Shown piece after piece: positions 45,148 through 54,864 of a stretch of DNA of 64,000 nt. This stretch comes from Zhouia amylolytica (GTDB lineage: Bacteria; Bacteroidota; Bacteroidia; Flavobacteriales; Flavobacteriaceae): NCBI RefSeq assembly GCF_900116365.1, contig NZ_FPAG01000003.1:248001-312000 (forward strand), read 5' to 3'. The notes under the pieces are model-generated. The model had not been told where the DNA came from. It was given only the letters and a program-made list of their open reading frames with translations, and did no database searches. Made by a program: the position numbers and the translations under genes. How positions within the stretch are numbered: the first letter of the stretch is position 1; every line of letters starts with the position of its first letter.

Positions 45148-45937
45148 AGATCAGTTAGATCGATTTATTTATCTTAAAGGGAGCCCGAAAAGAATTGTTT
45201 CCTTAGTACCTTCCCAAACCGAACTATTGTATGATCTTGGTTTGGGAGACCAAATTATCGGACTTACAAAGTTTTGTGTACATCCAAAAGATTTTAAAAA
45301 AAGTAATACGATTGTAGGGGGAACCAAGCAAGTTCGGGTTAAAAAAATCGCCGATCTTAAGCCCGATATTATATGTTGCAATAAGGAAGAGAACACCAAA
45401 GAATTGGTTGAGGAGTTAATGAAGATAGCCCCTGTTCATGTATCTGATATCAATACCTTATCAGATAGCTTATCACTAATGAGACAATACGGTGAAATTT
45501 TCAACTGCGATTTGGTAGCTCAGAAACTAATACAGGAAATAAGAGAAAAGCATAAACAATTCACCACTTATGCCTTAGAGCAGCCTCCGGTTAAAGTAGG
45601 GTATTTTATATGGAAGGACCCTTGGATGGTAGCAGCTGACAATACTTTTATAAATCATCTTTTAGAGATGAATAATTATAAAAATGTATTTTCCGGACTT
45701 GTAAGATATCCGGAAATAAGGAAAGAAGATCTTGAAAACTTTGAAACTCCAGATGTGGTTTTTCTTTCCTCAGAACCTTTTCCTTTTAAAAAAGAACATA
45801 TGGAGACCATCAAAGAAATGTTTCCAAAATCAAAAGTTAAATTGGTTGATGGAGAATATTTCTCTTGGTATGGATCAAGGCTGAAAAGCGCTTTTGATTA
45901 TTTCCTGGAATTACGAAAGCAATTAGAGATTATATAA
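45134..45937 (+). CDS. BtuF-like substrate-binding protein without signal peptide
   Basis: 267 residues of the class III periplasmic binding protein fold: N-terminal lobe [30 protein letters not shown] and IVGGTKQV, backbone helix, and a C-terminal lobe with [20 protein letters not shown]-like sequence. It is most like the BtuF group that binds cobalamin. No signal peptide or lipobox is present: the first hydrophobic stretch does not start until the IVSLVPSQ strand. It therefore probably stays in the cytosol, or the start lies upstream within pyrF. The 14-bp overlap with pyrF suggests co-translation. Cobalamin-related genes nrdJ and icmF are within 6 kb. Confidence 0.8.
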   Translation: MQVFKDQLDRFIYLKGSPKRIVSLVPSQTELLYDLGLGDQIIGLTKFCVHPKDFKKSNTIVGGTKQVRVKKIADLKPDIICCNKEENTKELVEELMKIAPVHVSDINTLSDSLSLMRQYGEIFNCDLVAQKLIQEIREKHKQFTTYALEQPPVKVGYFIWKDPWMVAADNTFINHLLEMNNYKNVFSGLVRYPEIRKEDLENFETPDVVFLSSEPFPFKKEHMETIKEMFPKSKVKLVDGEYFSWYGSRLKSAFDYFLELRKQLEII

Positions 45938-45941
45938 ATAA

Positions 45942-45964
45942 AAAAGGGTGCATTGCACCCTTTT
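45942..45964 (+). terminator. Terminator of pyrF-btuF-like operon
   Basis: Stem AAAAGGGTGC/GCACCCTTTT with a 3-base loop, 4 bp after the stop. Confidence 0.88.
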
Positions 45965-46390
45965 CTAAACTAGCTAACTCTAAATAATTATAAATGTGAG
46001 AACAAATTATTTACTTGCAAAGATCTTCTTTTAAATCTAAATTGATGTTAATTATTCGTTAGTTATGTATTAAAATATTCGAATACAAACACCAGTATTT
46101 AAATTGTTAAAACTGTATGAAATATCCAACGGCAGATTTTTAATTATATTGTATAGATATCCGAAAAAGATTCATTTTTCTAGTAATTATTATTTTCTGT
46201 TCTGATTTTTCCACAAACTAAATATAACTGCTATAGAGAATAATATTCAAAACTGATGTTTGAATAGCATGCTGACATGTAGTTTGTTACAGATTAAGAA
46301 GTAAGTCAGGAATTATATATAAAAGACAAGTTAATTACCTGTTAAAAGAAGATTATCTACCATTTTAAAGTTGTCTAGGCCCGGTGCAAC

Positions 46391-46445
46391 AGTATAGATA
46401 GAGTATAGTTAAAGTATGGATAGGGTATGGATAACCTATGTATGA
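46391..46445. repeat. Five imperfect 11-bp tandem units (AGTATGGATAG type)
   Basis: Units AGTATAGATAG, AGTATAGTTAA, AGTATGGATAG, GGTATGGATAA and CCTATGTATGA follow each other without gaps. On the minus strand one unit reads TTATCCATA, one base from a DnaA box. The 11-bp period is close to one helical turn. Confidence 0.7.
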
Positions 46446-46467
46446 GCTAAGGCAACATTATAGGTAA

Positions 46468-46508
46468 ACTATCAAAGACAGTATTCATTAGAACCCGTCT
46501 TTGATAGT
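46468..46508 (-). terminator. Hairpin downstream of DUF4197, possible terminator
   Basis: Perfect 12-bp stem ACTATCAAAGAC/GTCTTTGATAGT with a 17-base loop, 20 bp after the DUF4197 stop. No strong T-run follows on either strand. Confidence 0.5.
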
Positions 46509-46528
46509 CATTATAAGATACAATATGA

Positions 46529-47227
46529 TTAATCTTGTAAGGCAAATACTTGTTGTAGTAAGGCTGTGGATCTCGAAGAAATGTTATTTCTAATTTTATT
46601 TTCTTCAAAGGCGATCATAGTGAAAACACCTTGCATAGTTTCACCTGTAACATAATCAGGTAAATCAGTATTCACAGGAACCGTAAGGGGTAGCGCGTTA
46701 TATTTTTTAATAATCGTACTCCATATTTGAGTAGCTCCGACATTATCCAGTGAACTTTTTATTACCGGATTAAATTTGCTGTATAATTCATTGCTGGTTT
46801 TCTCCTCCAAATAAAGCGTGGCTGCATTATCGGGTCCCATTAAAATATTTTTCGCATCATTAAAGGTCATTTCCTTTACCGCATTGGCGAATATAGGGGT
46901 CCCTTCCTTCACAGCATTTTCAGCTGCTCTATTTAAAACCTTTAACCCCTCATCTGCCAGACTCGATAAGCCAATCTTTCTAAGGGTTTTGTCAACCTTT
47001 TGTAATTCTTCAGGTAATATGATTTTTACTAAATCATTTTTGTAAAACCCATCTTCTTGAGTGAGTTTAGAAACCTGTTTATCAATGCCTTGGTCTAGAG
47101 CCTCCTTAAGACCCGTGGCTATTTGATCGTTACTTAGTCCAGCGCCAGGTAATTGATTAACTACTTGCTGTAACTCTGAACAGCTATAAGTGGTGATAAT
47201 TAAAAATAAAGCAATTAGCTTTTTCAT
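46529..47227 (-). CDS. DUF4197 lipoprotein
   Basis: 232 residues. Lipoprotein signal with lipobox TYSC (C16). The mature part is helical and matches DUF4197: LSNDQIATGLKEALDQGIDK, VKIILPEELQKVDKTLRKIG and GETMQGVFTMIAFEE. The protein is probably attached to the outer membrane or facing the periplasm; the function is unknown. It diverges from icmF and is followed by a hairpin in the long gene-free region. Confidence 0.85.
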   Translation of the reverse strand: MKKLIALFLIITTYSCSELQQVVNQLPGAGLSNDQIATGLKEALDQGIDKQVSKLTQEDGFYKNDLVKIILPEELQKVDKTLRKIGLSSLADEGLKVLNRAAENAVKEGTPIFANAVKEMTFNDAKNILMGPDNAATLYLEEKTSNELYSKFNPVIKSSLDNVGATQIWSTIIKKYNALPLTVPVNTDLPDYVTGETMQGVFTMIAFEENKIRNNISSRSTALLQQVFALQD

Positions 47228-47392
47228 AAGATTTAAGGGTTTTTATTTTCGAGTGGATCAAAGATAAATAAAACCGACAGTATACCATGTTAAGTATTGA
47301 TTATCTGGAAACGCCTTTATCAAACCTTAAATAAGAGGTTAGTTTTTTGCATTTTACGTAAATTGCAACGATTAAAACTTATCATAACACAC

Positions 47393-50300
47393 ATGACACA
47401 CACTAAAAAACCATATCAACCAAAGAACAAAATACGGATTGTTACTGCTGCTTCACTTTTCGACGGCCACGACGCTGCAATTAATGTGATGAGAAGGATT
47501 ATTCAGGCTACTGGAGTTGAGGTAATTCATCTCGGACATGACAGAAGTGTTGAGGAGGTTGTTAATACAGCTATTCAGGAAGATGCAAATGCCATCGCAA
47601 TGACCTCCTATCAAGGTGGACATAATGAATATTTTAAGTATATGTATGATTTGCTTCAAGAAAAAGGAGCGGGTCATATTAAAATTTTTGGAGGAGGTGG
47701 TGGAGTAATTCTGCCAGAAGAGATTAAGGAATTAATGTCGTATGGAATTGCCAGAATTTATGCTCCTGATGATGGACGGGAAATGGGATTGCAGGGCATG
47801 ATTAATGATCTTATTGAAAAGTCCGATTATCCAATCGGTGATCAGCTAGATGGAGAGTTAGAAGTACTGAAAGATAAAGAGCCTCAAGCCATTGCACGTT
47901 TAATATCATCGGCAGAAAATTTTCCGGAAATAGCCCAACGATTTATTGATGAGATTCACAAAAGGAATGAAAGTGTTAATGTTCCTGTTCTGGGTATTAC
48001 CGGTACAGGGGGTGCAGGTAAATCTTCGTTGGTAGATGAATTGGTTAGAAGGTTTTTGCTTGACTTTCCGGATAAAACGATAGGAATTATATCGGTAGAT
48101 CCCTCTAAAAGAAAAACTGGAGGAGCTCTTTTAGGAGATAGGATTAGAATGAATGCCATTAATGACTCTAGAGTTTACATGAGGTCTTTGGCTACTCGTC
48201 AATCCAATTTGGCCTTGTCCAAACATGTGGCAGAAGCTGTAGAGATTCTAAAGGCGGCTAAATATGATTTAATTATTTTAGAGACTTCTGGAATTGGACA
48301 GAGTGATACCGAAATCCTTGATCACTCTGATGTTTCACTCTATGTGATGACGCCTGAGTTCGGAGCGGCTACCCAGTTAGAAAAAATTGATATGTTAGAT
48401 TTTGCCGATCTGGTGGCTATAAATAAATTTGATAAAAGAGGGGCGCTGGATGCATTAAGAGATGTTAAAAAACAATATCAGCGAAACCACAACCAATGGG
48501 AGGTGAAAGTTGACGACATGCCTGTTTTTGGTACAATTGCTTCACAGTTTAACGATCCAGGTACCAATACGCTATATAAGGCTATTATGGATAAAATAGT
48601 GGAGAAAACGAAAGCTGATTTAACTTCAACTTTCGAAATCTCGAAGGAGATGTCCGAAAAGATCTTTGTAATACCACCAAATCGAACTAGATATTTATCT
48701 GAAATTTCCGAGAATAACAGAGGGTATGATAAAACCGTAAGCGATCAAGTAGAGGTAGCACAAAAATTATACGGAATTTACAGAACCTTGTGTACAGTAA
48801 TCGACAAGAAGGCTTCACATCAGTGGATTACCAAAAACGGTATAGATGAAACAGCAATTTTAAAGGAAGCTATTGAAGAGGATAAGGAATTTGTAAATCT
48901 TTTAATAGCACAGTTTAATAAAACCAAAATGGATTTTGATCCATATAATTGGGAAGTTATAGTTGGTTGGTATGAAAAAGTGAATCGTTATAAAGATCCT
49001 ATTTATTCATTTAAGGTTAGAGGCAAGGAAATAAAGATTCAAACACATACAGAGTCACTTTCTCATACATCAATACCCAAGGTAGCCTTACCGAAATATA
49101 CGGCTTGGGGAGATGTGTTAAAGTGGGTCTTACAAGAGAATGTGCCAGGAGAGTTTCCCTATACTTCTGGATTGTATCCTTTTAAAAGAACAGGGGAAGA
49201 TCCAACAAGAATGTTTGCTGGAGAGGGAGGTCCTGAACGAACCAACAGGCGTTTTCATTATGTTAGTTTAGGGATGCCAGCTAAAAGGCTGTCAACAGCT
49301 TTCGACTCAGTTACACTATATGGGAATGATCCGGGATTACGTCCGGATATTTATGGTAAGATTGGTAATTCCGGGGTCTCAATATGCTGTCTGGACGATG
49401 CGAAAAAACTGTACTCGGGTTTTGACTTAAGTCACCCTTTAACCTCAGTTAGTATGACCATAAACGGGCCTGCGCCGATGTTGTTAGGGTTCTTTATGAA
49501 TGCTGCCATTGATCAAAATTGTGAGAAATATATTTTAGAAAACGGCCTTGAAGAGGAGGTTCAGACTAAAATTGAATCAATTTATAAAGAAAAAGGGGTT
49601 AAAAGACCTGTTTATAATGGAGAATTGCCGGAAGGGAATGATGGTTTAGGACTGATGCTTTTAGGAGTTACCGGTGATGAAGTTTTGCCTTTAGATGTTT
49701 ATAATTCAATTAAAACCGAAACTTTATCTAAAGTTAGAGGGACTGTTCAGGCAGATATTTTAAAAGAAGATCAGGCTCAGAATACCTGTATTTTTTCTAC
49801 TGAATTTGCTTTAAGGTTAATGGGAGATGTTCAGGAGTACTTTATCGATCAGAACGTTCGGAATTTTTATTCAGTTTCAATTTCAGGTTATCATATAGCA
49901 GAGGCAGGAGCGAATCCAATAACACAGTTGGCTTTCACATTGGCAAATGGATTTACTTATGTGGAGTATTATTTAAGTCGAGGAATGGATATTAATAAGT
50001 TTGGTCCGAATTTATCCTTCTTTTTCTCCAATGGTATTGATCCGGAATATGCAGTTATTGGTAGAGTCGCCCGAAGAATATGGTCCAAGGCCCTGAAGTA
50101 TAAATATGGGGCCAACGAGCGAGCCCAGATGCTTAAATATCACATTCAAACTTCAGGTAGATCACTTCATGCTCAGGAAATAGACTTTAATGATATAAGA
50201 ACAACTCTTCAGGCCTTATATGCTATTTATGATAATTGTAATTCTTTGCATACTAATGCTTATGATGAGGCTATAACTACTCCTACAGAGGCATCTGTTA

Positions 50301-50836
50301 GGCGAGCAATGGCTATTCAGCTTATTATTAATAAAGAGTTAGGATTGGCTAAAAATGAGAATCCTATACAAGGGGCATTCATTATAGAAGAACTAACTGA
50401 TCTGGTTGAAGAAGCCGTTTTAACAGAGTTTGATAGACTAACAGAAAGAGGAGGAGTTCTTGGGGCGATGGAGACCATGTATCAACGTTCTAAGATACAG
50501 GAAGAGAGCCTCTATTATGAGACACTTAAACACACTGGAGAGTATCCGATCATTGGAGTAAATACTTTTTTAAGTTCAAAAGGATCCCCAACGGTAACAC
50601 CAGCTGAGGTTATAAGGGCTACGGAAATAGAGAAAAGAGATCAGATTAAAACGCTTGAGAATCTGCATAAAGCCAGAATGAATAAGGCAGATCATGCTCT
50701 GAAAAATGTTCAGGAGGCAGCGGTTAACAACAGAAATATTTTTGAAGAATTAATGGAGGCTACTAAAATATGTTCCCTCGGTCAAATAACAAAAGCCTTG
50801 TTTGAGGTAGGAGGACAATACCGAAGAAATATGTAA
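47393..50836 (+). CDS. icmF: Fused isobutyryl-CoA mutase (IcmF type: B12 domain, G-protein chaperone, mutase)
   Basis: 1147 residues from ATG 47393. Order of parts: B12-binding domain with D24-G-H26 in [11 protein letters not shown] (1 to about 140), a MeaI-like G-protein chaperone domain with P-loop GTGGAGKS at 204-211, then the TIM-barrel mutase. The mutase active-site loop reads [18 protein letters not shown], with Phe where methylmalonyl-CoA mutase has Tyr, which favours IcmF. IcmF interconverts isobutyryl-CoA and n-butyryl-CoA with adenosylcobalamin; the fused GTPase loads and repairs the cofactor. The longer start at 47297 adds a non-homologous leader and is rejected. Confidence 0.92.
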   Translation: MTHTKKPYQPKNKIRIVTAASLFDGHDAAINVMRRIIQATGVEVIHLGHDRSVEEVVNTAIQEDANAIAMTSYQGGHNEYFKYMYDLLQEKGAGHIKIFGGGGGVILPEEIKELMSYGIARIYAPDDGREMGLQGMINDLIEKSDYPIGDQLDGELEVLKDKEPQAIARLISSAENFPEIAQRFIDEIHKRNESVNVPVLGITGTGGAGKSSLVDELVRRFLLDFPDKTIGIISVDPSKRKTGGALLGDRIRMNAINDSRVYMRSLATRQSNLALSKHVAEAVEILKAAKYDLIILETSGIGQSDTEILDHSDVSLYVMTPEFGAATQLEKIDMLDFADLVAINKFDKRGALDALRDVKKQYQRNHNQWEVKVDDMPVFGTIASQFNDPGTNTLYKAIMDKIVEKTKADLTSTFEISKEMSEKIFVIPPNRTRYLSEISENNRGYDKTVSDQVEVAQKLYGIYRTLCTVIDKKASHQWITKNGIDETAILKEAIEEDKEFVNLLIAQFNKTKMDFDPYNWEVIVGWYEKVNRYKDPIYSFKVRGKEIKIQTHTESLSHTSIPKVALPKYTAWGDVLKWVLQENVPGEFPYTSGLYPFKRTGEDPTRMFAGEGGPERTNRRFHYVSLGMPAKRLSTAFDSVTLYGNDPGLRPDIYGKIGNSGVSICCLDDAKKLYSGFDLSHPLTSVSMTINGPAPMLLGFFMNAAIDQNCEKYILENGLEEEVQTKIESIYKEKGVKRPVYNGELPEGNDGLGLMLLGVTGDEVLPLDVYNSIKTETLSKVRGTVQADILKEDQAQNTCIFSTEFALRLMGDVQEYFIDQNVRNFYSVSISGYHIAEAGANPITQLAFTLANGFTYVEYYLSRGMDINKFGPNLSFFFSNGIDPEYAVIGRVARRIWSKALKYKYGANERAQMLKYHIQTSGRSLHAQEIDFNDIRTTLQALYAIYDNCNSLHTNAYDEAITTPTEASVRRAMAIQLIINKELGLAKNENPIQGAFIIEELTDLVEEAVLTEFDRLTERGGVLGAMETMYQRSKIQEESLYYETLKHTGEYPIIGVNTFLSSKGSPTVTPAEVIRATEIEKRDQIKTLENLHKARMNKADHALKNVQEAAVNNRNIFEELMEATKICSLGQITKALFEVGGQYRRNM

Positions 50837-50863
50837 TAAAGAAAAATGATTATGTATATGATG

Positions 50864-50893
50864 AAAAAGAGGTTGTTTTAACAACCTCTTTTT
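50864..50893 (+). terminator. Terminator of icmF
   Basis: Stem AAAAAGAGGTTGTT/AACAACCTCTTTTT with a 2-base loop. Confidence 0.9.
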
Positions 50894-51000
50894 GTTTAGT
50901 GTAATTAATGATTCTTGACTATTTTAATAAGAAATTTTATGCAATTTATTTGATGGAATAATATTTGATGTAACTTTAAAAACAGAAAATGTATTCATAC

Positions 51001-52398
51001 ATGAAAAAACAGCTATTCTTTTTAATATGGCTTTTAGTCTTTTATGCAGGTAATGCCCAGTCTTCGAAATATATAAAAGGAGAAGTCAAAGATTCTGTTA
51101 GGATTAATAATGCTGATGCAAGTGAAACATACGCATCGTATGTTCCATCCGCTTATGATGAAAGTAAAAGGTGGCCTGTGGTTTACGTTTTTGATCCATC
51201 TGGAAATGGACAAGAAGCCATTAAAAGGTTCACGGCTGGTGCAAAAGAGTATGGATACGTGGTCATAGCTTCCAATACTGTTAAAAATGGCAGTTATCAG
51301 GAAAACTTTATGAAAATAAGTAAGTTGTTGAATGATGTGAATGCTTCTTTTTCTGTGGCACCCGATAGGATTGTTTTTGCAGGTTTTTCTGGTGGAGCAA
51401 GACTTGCTACGTCTTCAGCCGTTCTTGCAAAGAATATTTCCGCCGTAATTGGTTGTGGGGCTTCTTTCGATATTGGTGGTGAGTATATGCCCGTTAAAAA
51501 TACCTTTATGTATATCGGACTTATTGGTGATGAAGATTTTAATTACATAGAAATGCTTGATGGGATTTATTATTTGAATTCCCGGAACTTCGATTCGGAA
51601 CTTTTTTTCTTTAATGGAGGGCATGAGTGGCCAAATGAAGAATATATTTCAAAAGCTTTAAGAACGCTTACCGTAAAATATATGGCAAAAGGGTTGGTCA
51701 CGAGAAATGAATCGCTTTTGGAACGATGTTTTCAAAAGGATTTTAATTTTGCAGATGAACTCTATAACAAAGGTGAACTAGTAAATAGTTATGAGGCCTT
51801 TGAGGCTTTAATTGAAAATTATAAGTTTTTTAAAGAGGTAGATTCTTTAAAGGATAAGATGAAGGAGATTAAACGAAGTAAATTGTATAAAGCACAATTG
51901 AGTGAATATAGAAGGGTTTATCAGGCAGAAACCTTATATAGAGAAGATTACTATTCATTTTTGCCCGGAGATATTGAACTAGCCGATACCAGGAATTTAA
52001 CTTATTGGTCTGATGAGATTGAAAAAATTAATGAGTTAGAAAAGAGTCCGAAGCTTGAAAATCAAAAAATGGCTAAGCGATTAAAAGGTTTGTTGGGTGG
52101 TTTAGCGAAAATGTATGAAAATCAATTAATACCCGAGACTCAGGCAGAAAGCTTATTGTTCATAAATATTTTTTATACTTTACTTACCCCTGATAAAAAT
52201 GAACCTTATTTGAAAACGGTACAGCTATCAACACTATTAGGGAAATATGATATGGCCTTGTATTATCTTGAAGAGTTACTGAAGAAAGGGTATAAAGATG
52301 TAGCTGTATTAGACAATTTAGAAGGAATCGCTCTGTTAAGAATTAGTACCGAATATAATGATTTATTGACCAAATATAATTTAAGAACAAGGTATTGA
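51001..52398 (+). CDS. Exported alpha/beta hydrolase fold protein
   Basis: 465 residues from MKKQLFF at 51001. The signal peptide is followed by a hydrolase domain: RWPVVYVFDPSG, nucleophile elbow GFSGG with S130, and GGHEWP holding the likely catalytic His. Residues from about 235 on are helical, with a TPR-like pattern (DELYNKGELVNSYEAFEALI, LETLLKKG-type helices). Related proteins are poly-specific esterases or peptidases; the substrate is unknown. It ends exactly where the convergent hypothetical gene ends. Confidence 0.75.
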   Translation: MKKQLFFLIWLLVFYAGNAQSSKYIKGEVKDSVRINNADASETYASYVPSAYDESKRWPVVYVFDPSGNGQEAIKRFTAGAKEYGYVVIASNTVKNGSYQENFMKISKLLNDVNASFSVAPDRIVFAGFSGGARLATSSAVLAKNISAVIGCGASFDIGGEYMPVKNTFMYIGLIGDEDFNYIEMLDGIYYLNSRNFDSELFFFNGGHEWPNEEYISKALRTLTVKYMAKGLVTRNESLLERCFQKDFNFADELYNKGELVNSYEAFEALIENYKFFKEVDSLKDKMKEIKRSKLYKAQLSEYRRVYQAETLYREDYYSFLPGDIELADTRNLTYWSDEIEKINELEKSPKLENQKMAKRLKGLLGGLAKMYENQLIPETQAESLLFINIFYTLLTPDKNEPYLKTVQLSTLLGKYDMALYYLEELLKKGYKDVAVLDNLEGIALLRISTEYNDLLTKYNLRTRY

Positions 52399-52803
52399 TT
52401 ATTTCTCCAGAAGTTCTTTTTCCCATTTGAATTTTTCCTTAGAGAAAAGCGATATTTCACGCCTTAAAAGGTGTATGTAATCTTTAGCCTGAGAATAATT
52501 GTACTCTAAGTATTCGCAATAACTGTTTAATTTTGATATAGCTTTTTCTAAAGATTTAATGTGTTTTCTTTTACTTGAATACTCCTTTGAGATATGAAGT
52601 TTAATTATTTTTTGAGATAAAGACATAGATTCCATAACTAAGTAAGCGGAGTAGTTGTCCTTTTTGATCTCTGAATTGTGTAAATGTAAAATGGATTGAT
52701 CGTCTCCTACATAGCTGGCAATAGCTCTACTGATACCAAAAATATTAATGGCTTTTTTGTAGATTTCATGTTGAGTAATGCTATTTGAGTTGTAACCTGC
52801 CAT
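52399..52803 (-). CDS. Small helical hypothetical protein
   Basis: 134 residues, no signal peptide. It is almost entirely helical and charged, with coiled-coil-like heptads in LKKHIKSLEKAISKLNSYCEY-type segments from about 72 on; the exact string KHIKSLEKAISKLNSYCEYL is present. The fold may be a four-helix bundle, as seen in small Bacteroidota proteins carried near repeats, but I do not recognise the family. It ends base to base against the exported hydrolase gene and starts 114 bp from the Lrp gene. Confidence 0.6.
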   Translation of the reverse strand: MAGYNSNSITQHEIYKKAINIFGISRAIASYVGDDQSILHLHNSEIKKDNYSAYLVMESMSLSQKIIKLHISKEYSSKRKHIKSLEKAISKLNSYCEYLEYNYSQAKDYIHLLRREISLFSKEKFKWEKELLEK

Positions 52804-52852
52804 ATTAATCTTCTTTTAATCAAAATTACTACGAGTTGGTAATTTTTAGCCT

Positions 52853-52860
52853 TATATTTG
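52853..52860 (+). promoter_or_regulatory. Predicted -7 element for the Lrp gene
   Basis: TATATTTG, full TAnnTTTG match, 57 bp before the ATG; a TTG lies 14 bp upstream, slightly closer than ideal. Confidence 0.45.
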
Positions 52861-52917
52861 AATGTGAAATCATGTATATGGTTTAATTTTTAAATCAAAA
52901 TTCAAAATTATATTTAA

Positions 52918-53373
52918 ATGATAAAGGATGATGTTAATTGGGCGATTCTTATGTTGCTGCAAGAAAATGCGAGGTTGACAAATGCAGAAATAGGTAGACG
53001 TGTGGGACTCTCATCTCCGGCAGTTTCGGAACGCATAAAAAAAATGGAGGATTTAGGTGTTATTAAGGGGTATAGAGCAGATATAGCTCATACAACTACA
53101 GGCCACCGACTAAAGGCTATTATTACATTAAAGGTGTTTACTGGCAGGTTAAAACCATTTTTAGAGGTAGTGAAGGGTTATAAGGAGGTAATAAACTGTT
53201 ATAGAATAACTGGTGTTGAAAATATAATCATGGAGGTTATTCTTTATGATCAGCAGCATTTAGAGGAATTTATAGACCGGGTAATTCAATACGGTGAAAC
53301 AAAGACGCATATCATTCTTTCAAATGTAGTTGAAAACCGGCCTATATCTGGAAGGAGAAGAGTTTTAAAGTGA
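52918..53373 (+). CDS. Lrp/AsnC family transcriptional regulator
   Basis: 151 residues. N-terminal winged helix-turn-helix (about 3-55) with LQENARLTNAEIGRRVGLSS and VSERIKKMEDLGVIKGYRA, then the RAM ligand-binding domain (about 65-140) beginning RLKAIITLKV. Lrp-type proteins form octamers and sense amino acids. Its target genes are unknown; the divergent small gene and the convergent MFS carrier are its neighbours. Its stop overlaps that of the MFS gene by 9 bp. Confidence 0.93.
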   Translation: MIKDDVNWAILMLLQENARLTNAEIGRRVGLSSPAVSERIKKMEDLGVIKGYRADIAHTTTGHRLKAIITLKVFTGRLKPFLEVVKGYKEVINCYRITGVENIIMEVILYDQQHLEEFIDRVIQYGETKTHIILSNVVENRPISGRRRVLK

Positions 53374-54639
53374 TTTGACCTCTGCTACGGACTCTTCTTC
53401 TTTGTACTCCTCTTTTGTGCGCTCTTCCTCTGTGCGCACTTCAGCTTTTATTTTTTTTCTTAATACAATAAGTAAGAGGCAGCAGACTAATCCAAGTGCC
53501 GTCATTACATACCATGTAGTCTCAAAACCATATTTTTCTATAAGTTGCAAGCCTGAATTATGACCGAATATATGGGAAAATGAAAAGGCAATACTGTATA
53601 GTGCCATGTATTCACCGGCATTTCCTTTTTTAGCTCTTTTTAAAGCGAAGGCATTTGAAAAAGGAAAAGCAATCATTTCACCTAGGGTCATAAATAACAT
53701 TCCAAACACAAGAATACCTATCCACTCACTCATATTGAGTAGTAGCATACTAATGGTTGTTAAAAATGCTCCAAATAGCATATTGGCTATATTGGACCAG
53801 GTTTTGGTTTCAAAAAATTTAACTAAAGGCATTTCAAATAAAAAAATCACAAAACCATTCATTCCTAATAATAAACCAATTTGGTCTTCGGACATCCCAT
53901 GAACTTTTTCATAAAAAATAGGAACAGTCGAAAAATACTGTAAAAAGATAAACCCAAATAAACCCATTGCAAAAAAGAAAATCCAGTAAGGGTAATCTTT
54001 GTATGCAGACTGTGGGTTTTCTACAGTCTTAATTTCATCAATAATCCTGGCTTTTTTAGGGTTCAGGATGTATAGAAGTAAAATTCCAGCAAAGAAGCAA
54101 GTTATACCATCTATCCAAAACAAACCTGCATATCCCAGGGTAGTAATGATAATACCGCCTACCGCAGGACCAACCGAAAAACCAAGGTTTATAGCCAACC
54201 TGATAAGTGTTAAAGATCTAGTTTTGTTTTTTGGTTTACTATATGCATTCAATGCTACGAAAATAGCAGGTCTAAAAGCATCTGCAACAAGTATAGTTAT
54301 AAATACTCCGAAGCAAATACTCCAAAACGATTGGTAGAATTGCAAGGAAATAAACATTAAACTTGATAATATAAGGCTTCCTGCCATTACTTTGTAATAA
54401 CCAATGGTGTCTGTTAATTTTCCTCCAAGCCAAGATCCTGCAACAGAACCCAAACCGAATGCTGTCATGATCCACCCAACATCACCCAAGGTAAAATTTA
54501 AACTCTTGGTTAGGTATAGCGATAAAAACGGAATTACCATTGTGCCGGCTCTATTTATCAAAGTGATTAATGCCAACCACCATACTTCTTTTGAAAGGCC
54601 ATTGAAAGAAGCAATGTAGCCTTGGTAGATTTTTTTCAT
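53365..54639 (-). CDS. MFS transporter (drug/sugar efflux type)
   Basis: 424 residues with 12 predicted membrane segments and a charged, glutamate-rich C-terminal tail. MFS motif A occurs in the second loop (GSWLGGKLTDTIGYYKVM); LTLIRLAINLGFSVGPAVGG is the motif C-like helix 5. The substrate is unknown; the best similarity is to the multidrug and sugar-efflux groups. An orphan terminator hairpin lies 25 bp upstream of the ATG, so expression may be controlled by attenuation. Confidence 0.9.
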   Translation of the reverse strand: MKKIYQGYIASFNGLSKEVWWLALITLINRAGTMVIPFLSLYLTKSLNFTLGDVGWIMTAFGLGSVAGSWLGGKLTDTIGYYKVMAGSLILSSLMFISLQFYQSFWSICFGVFITILVADAFRPAIFVALNAYSKPKNKTRSLTLIRLAINLGFSVGPAVGGIIITTLGYAGLFWIDGITCFFAGILLLYILNPKKARIIDEIKTVENPQSAYKDYPYWIFFFAMGLFGFIFLQYFSTVPIFYEKVHGMSEDQIGLLLGMNGFVIFLFEMPLVKFFETKTWSNIANMLFGAFLTTISMLLLNMSEWIGILVFGMLFMTLGEMIAFPFSNAFALKRAKKGNAGEYMALYSIAFSFSHIFGHNSGLQLIEKYGFETTWYVMTALGLVCCLLLIVLRKKIKAEVRTEEERTKEEYKEEESVAEVKSL

Positions 54640-54663
54640 GGTTAATTAATTATAATAGATTGA

Positions 54664-54696
54664 ATAAAAAAGGCCCGGCAAAATTTGCCGGGCCTT
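54664..54696 (-). terminator. Strong terminator upstream of the MFS gene, no gene ending there
   Basis: Minus strand: stem GGCCCGGCAAA/TTTGCCGGGCC (54670-54696, A-rich loop) followed by T6. It sits between two divergent genes, so it must end a leader or small RNA. Confidence 0.8.
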
Positions 54697-54719
54697 CATG
54701 TTTTTATAATGAGTTTGTA

Positions 54720-54779
54720 TTCAACATAAATCAGCACCGACATCGATATATCGTATATACACAAAGCTTATATGTTGAA
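54720..54779 (-). promoter_or_regulatory. Possible structured leader or sRNA upstream of the MFS gene
   Basis: A 9-bp inverted repeat, TTCAACATA at 54720-54728 and TATGTTGAA at 54771-54779, encloses a 42-base loop containing a smaller CGATATATCG palindrome. It is followed on the minus strand by the terminator at 54664-54696. This looks like an RNA element, but no known riboswitch class was recognised. Confidence 0.3.
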
Positions 54780-54864
54780 AATCTTTTCATTTATTTCTTT
54801 TTTGTTGTACACAAAACTAAATAAAAATTGTATTCGTTGTACATTTGAATTAAAATTAATTTAC

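Larger units (their letters stand above)
45965..46528. other. Long gene-free region between convergent genes
   Basis: About 560 bp, unusually long between two convergent gene ends. It is AT-rich, has no open frame of note, and holds TTTTCCACA (46207-46215), a five-copy 11-bp repeat (46391-46445) and a 12-bp-stem hairpin (46468-46508). It could contain an sRNA, a replication or segregation site, or a decayed gene; the sequence does not decide. Confidence 0.5.

Noticed and set aside
46140-46450. Region as the chromosome origin
   Set aside because: Only two near-matches to a DnaA box exist, no dnaA, dnaN or gidA gene is adjacent, and no skew analysis could be made.
47297-47392. Longer N-terminus for icmF
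   Set aside because: It adds a non-homologous leader; the B12-binding domain begins just after 47393.
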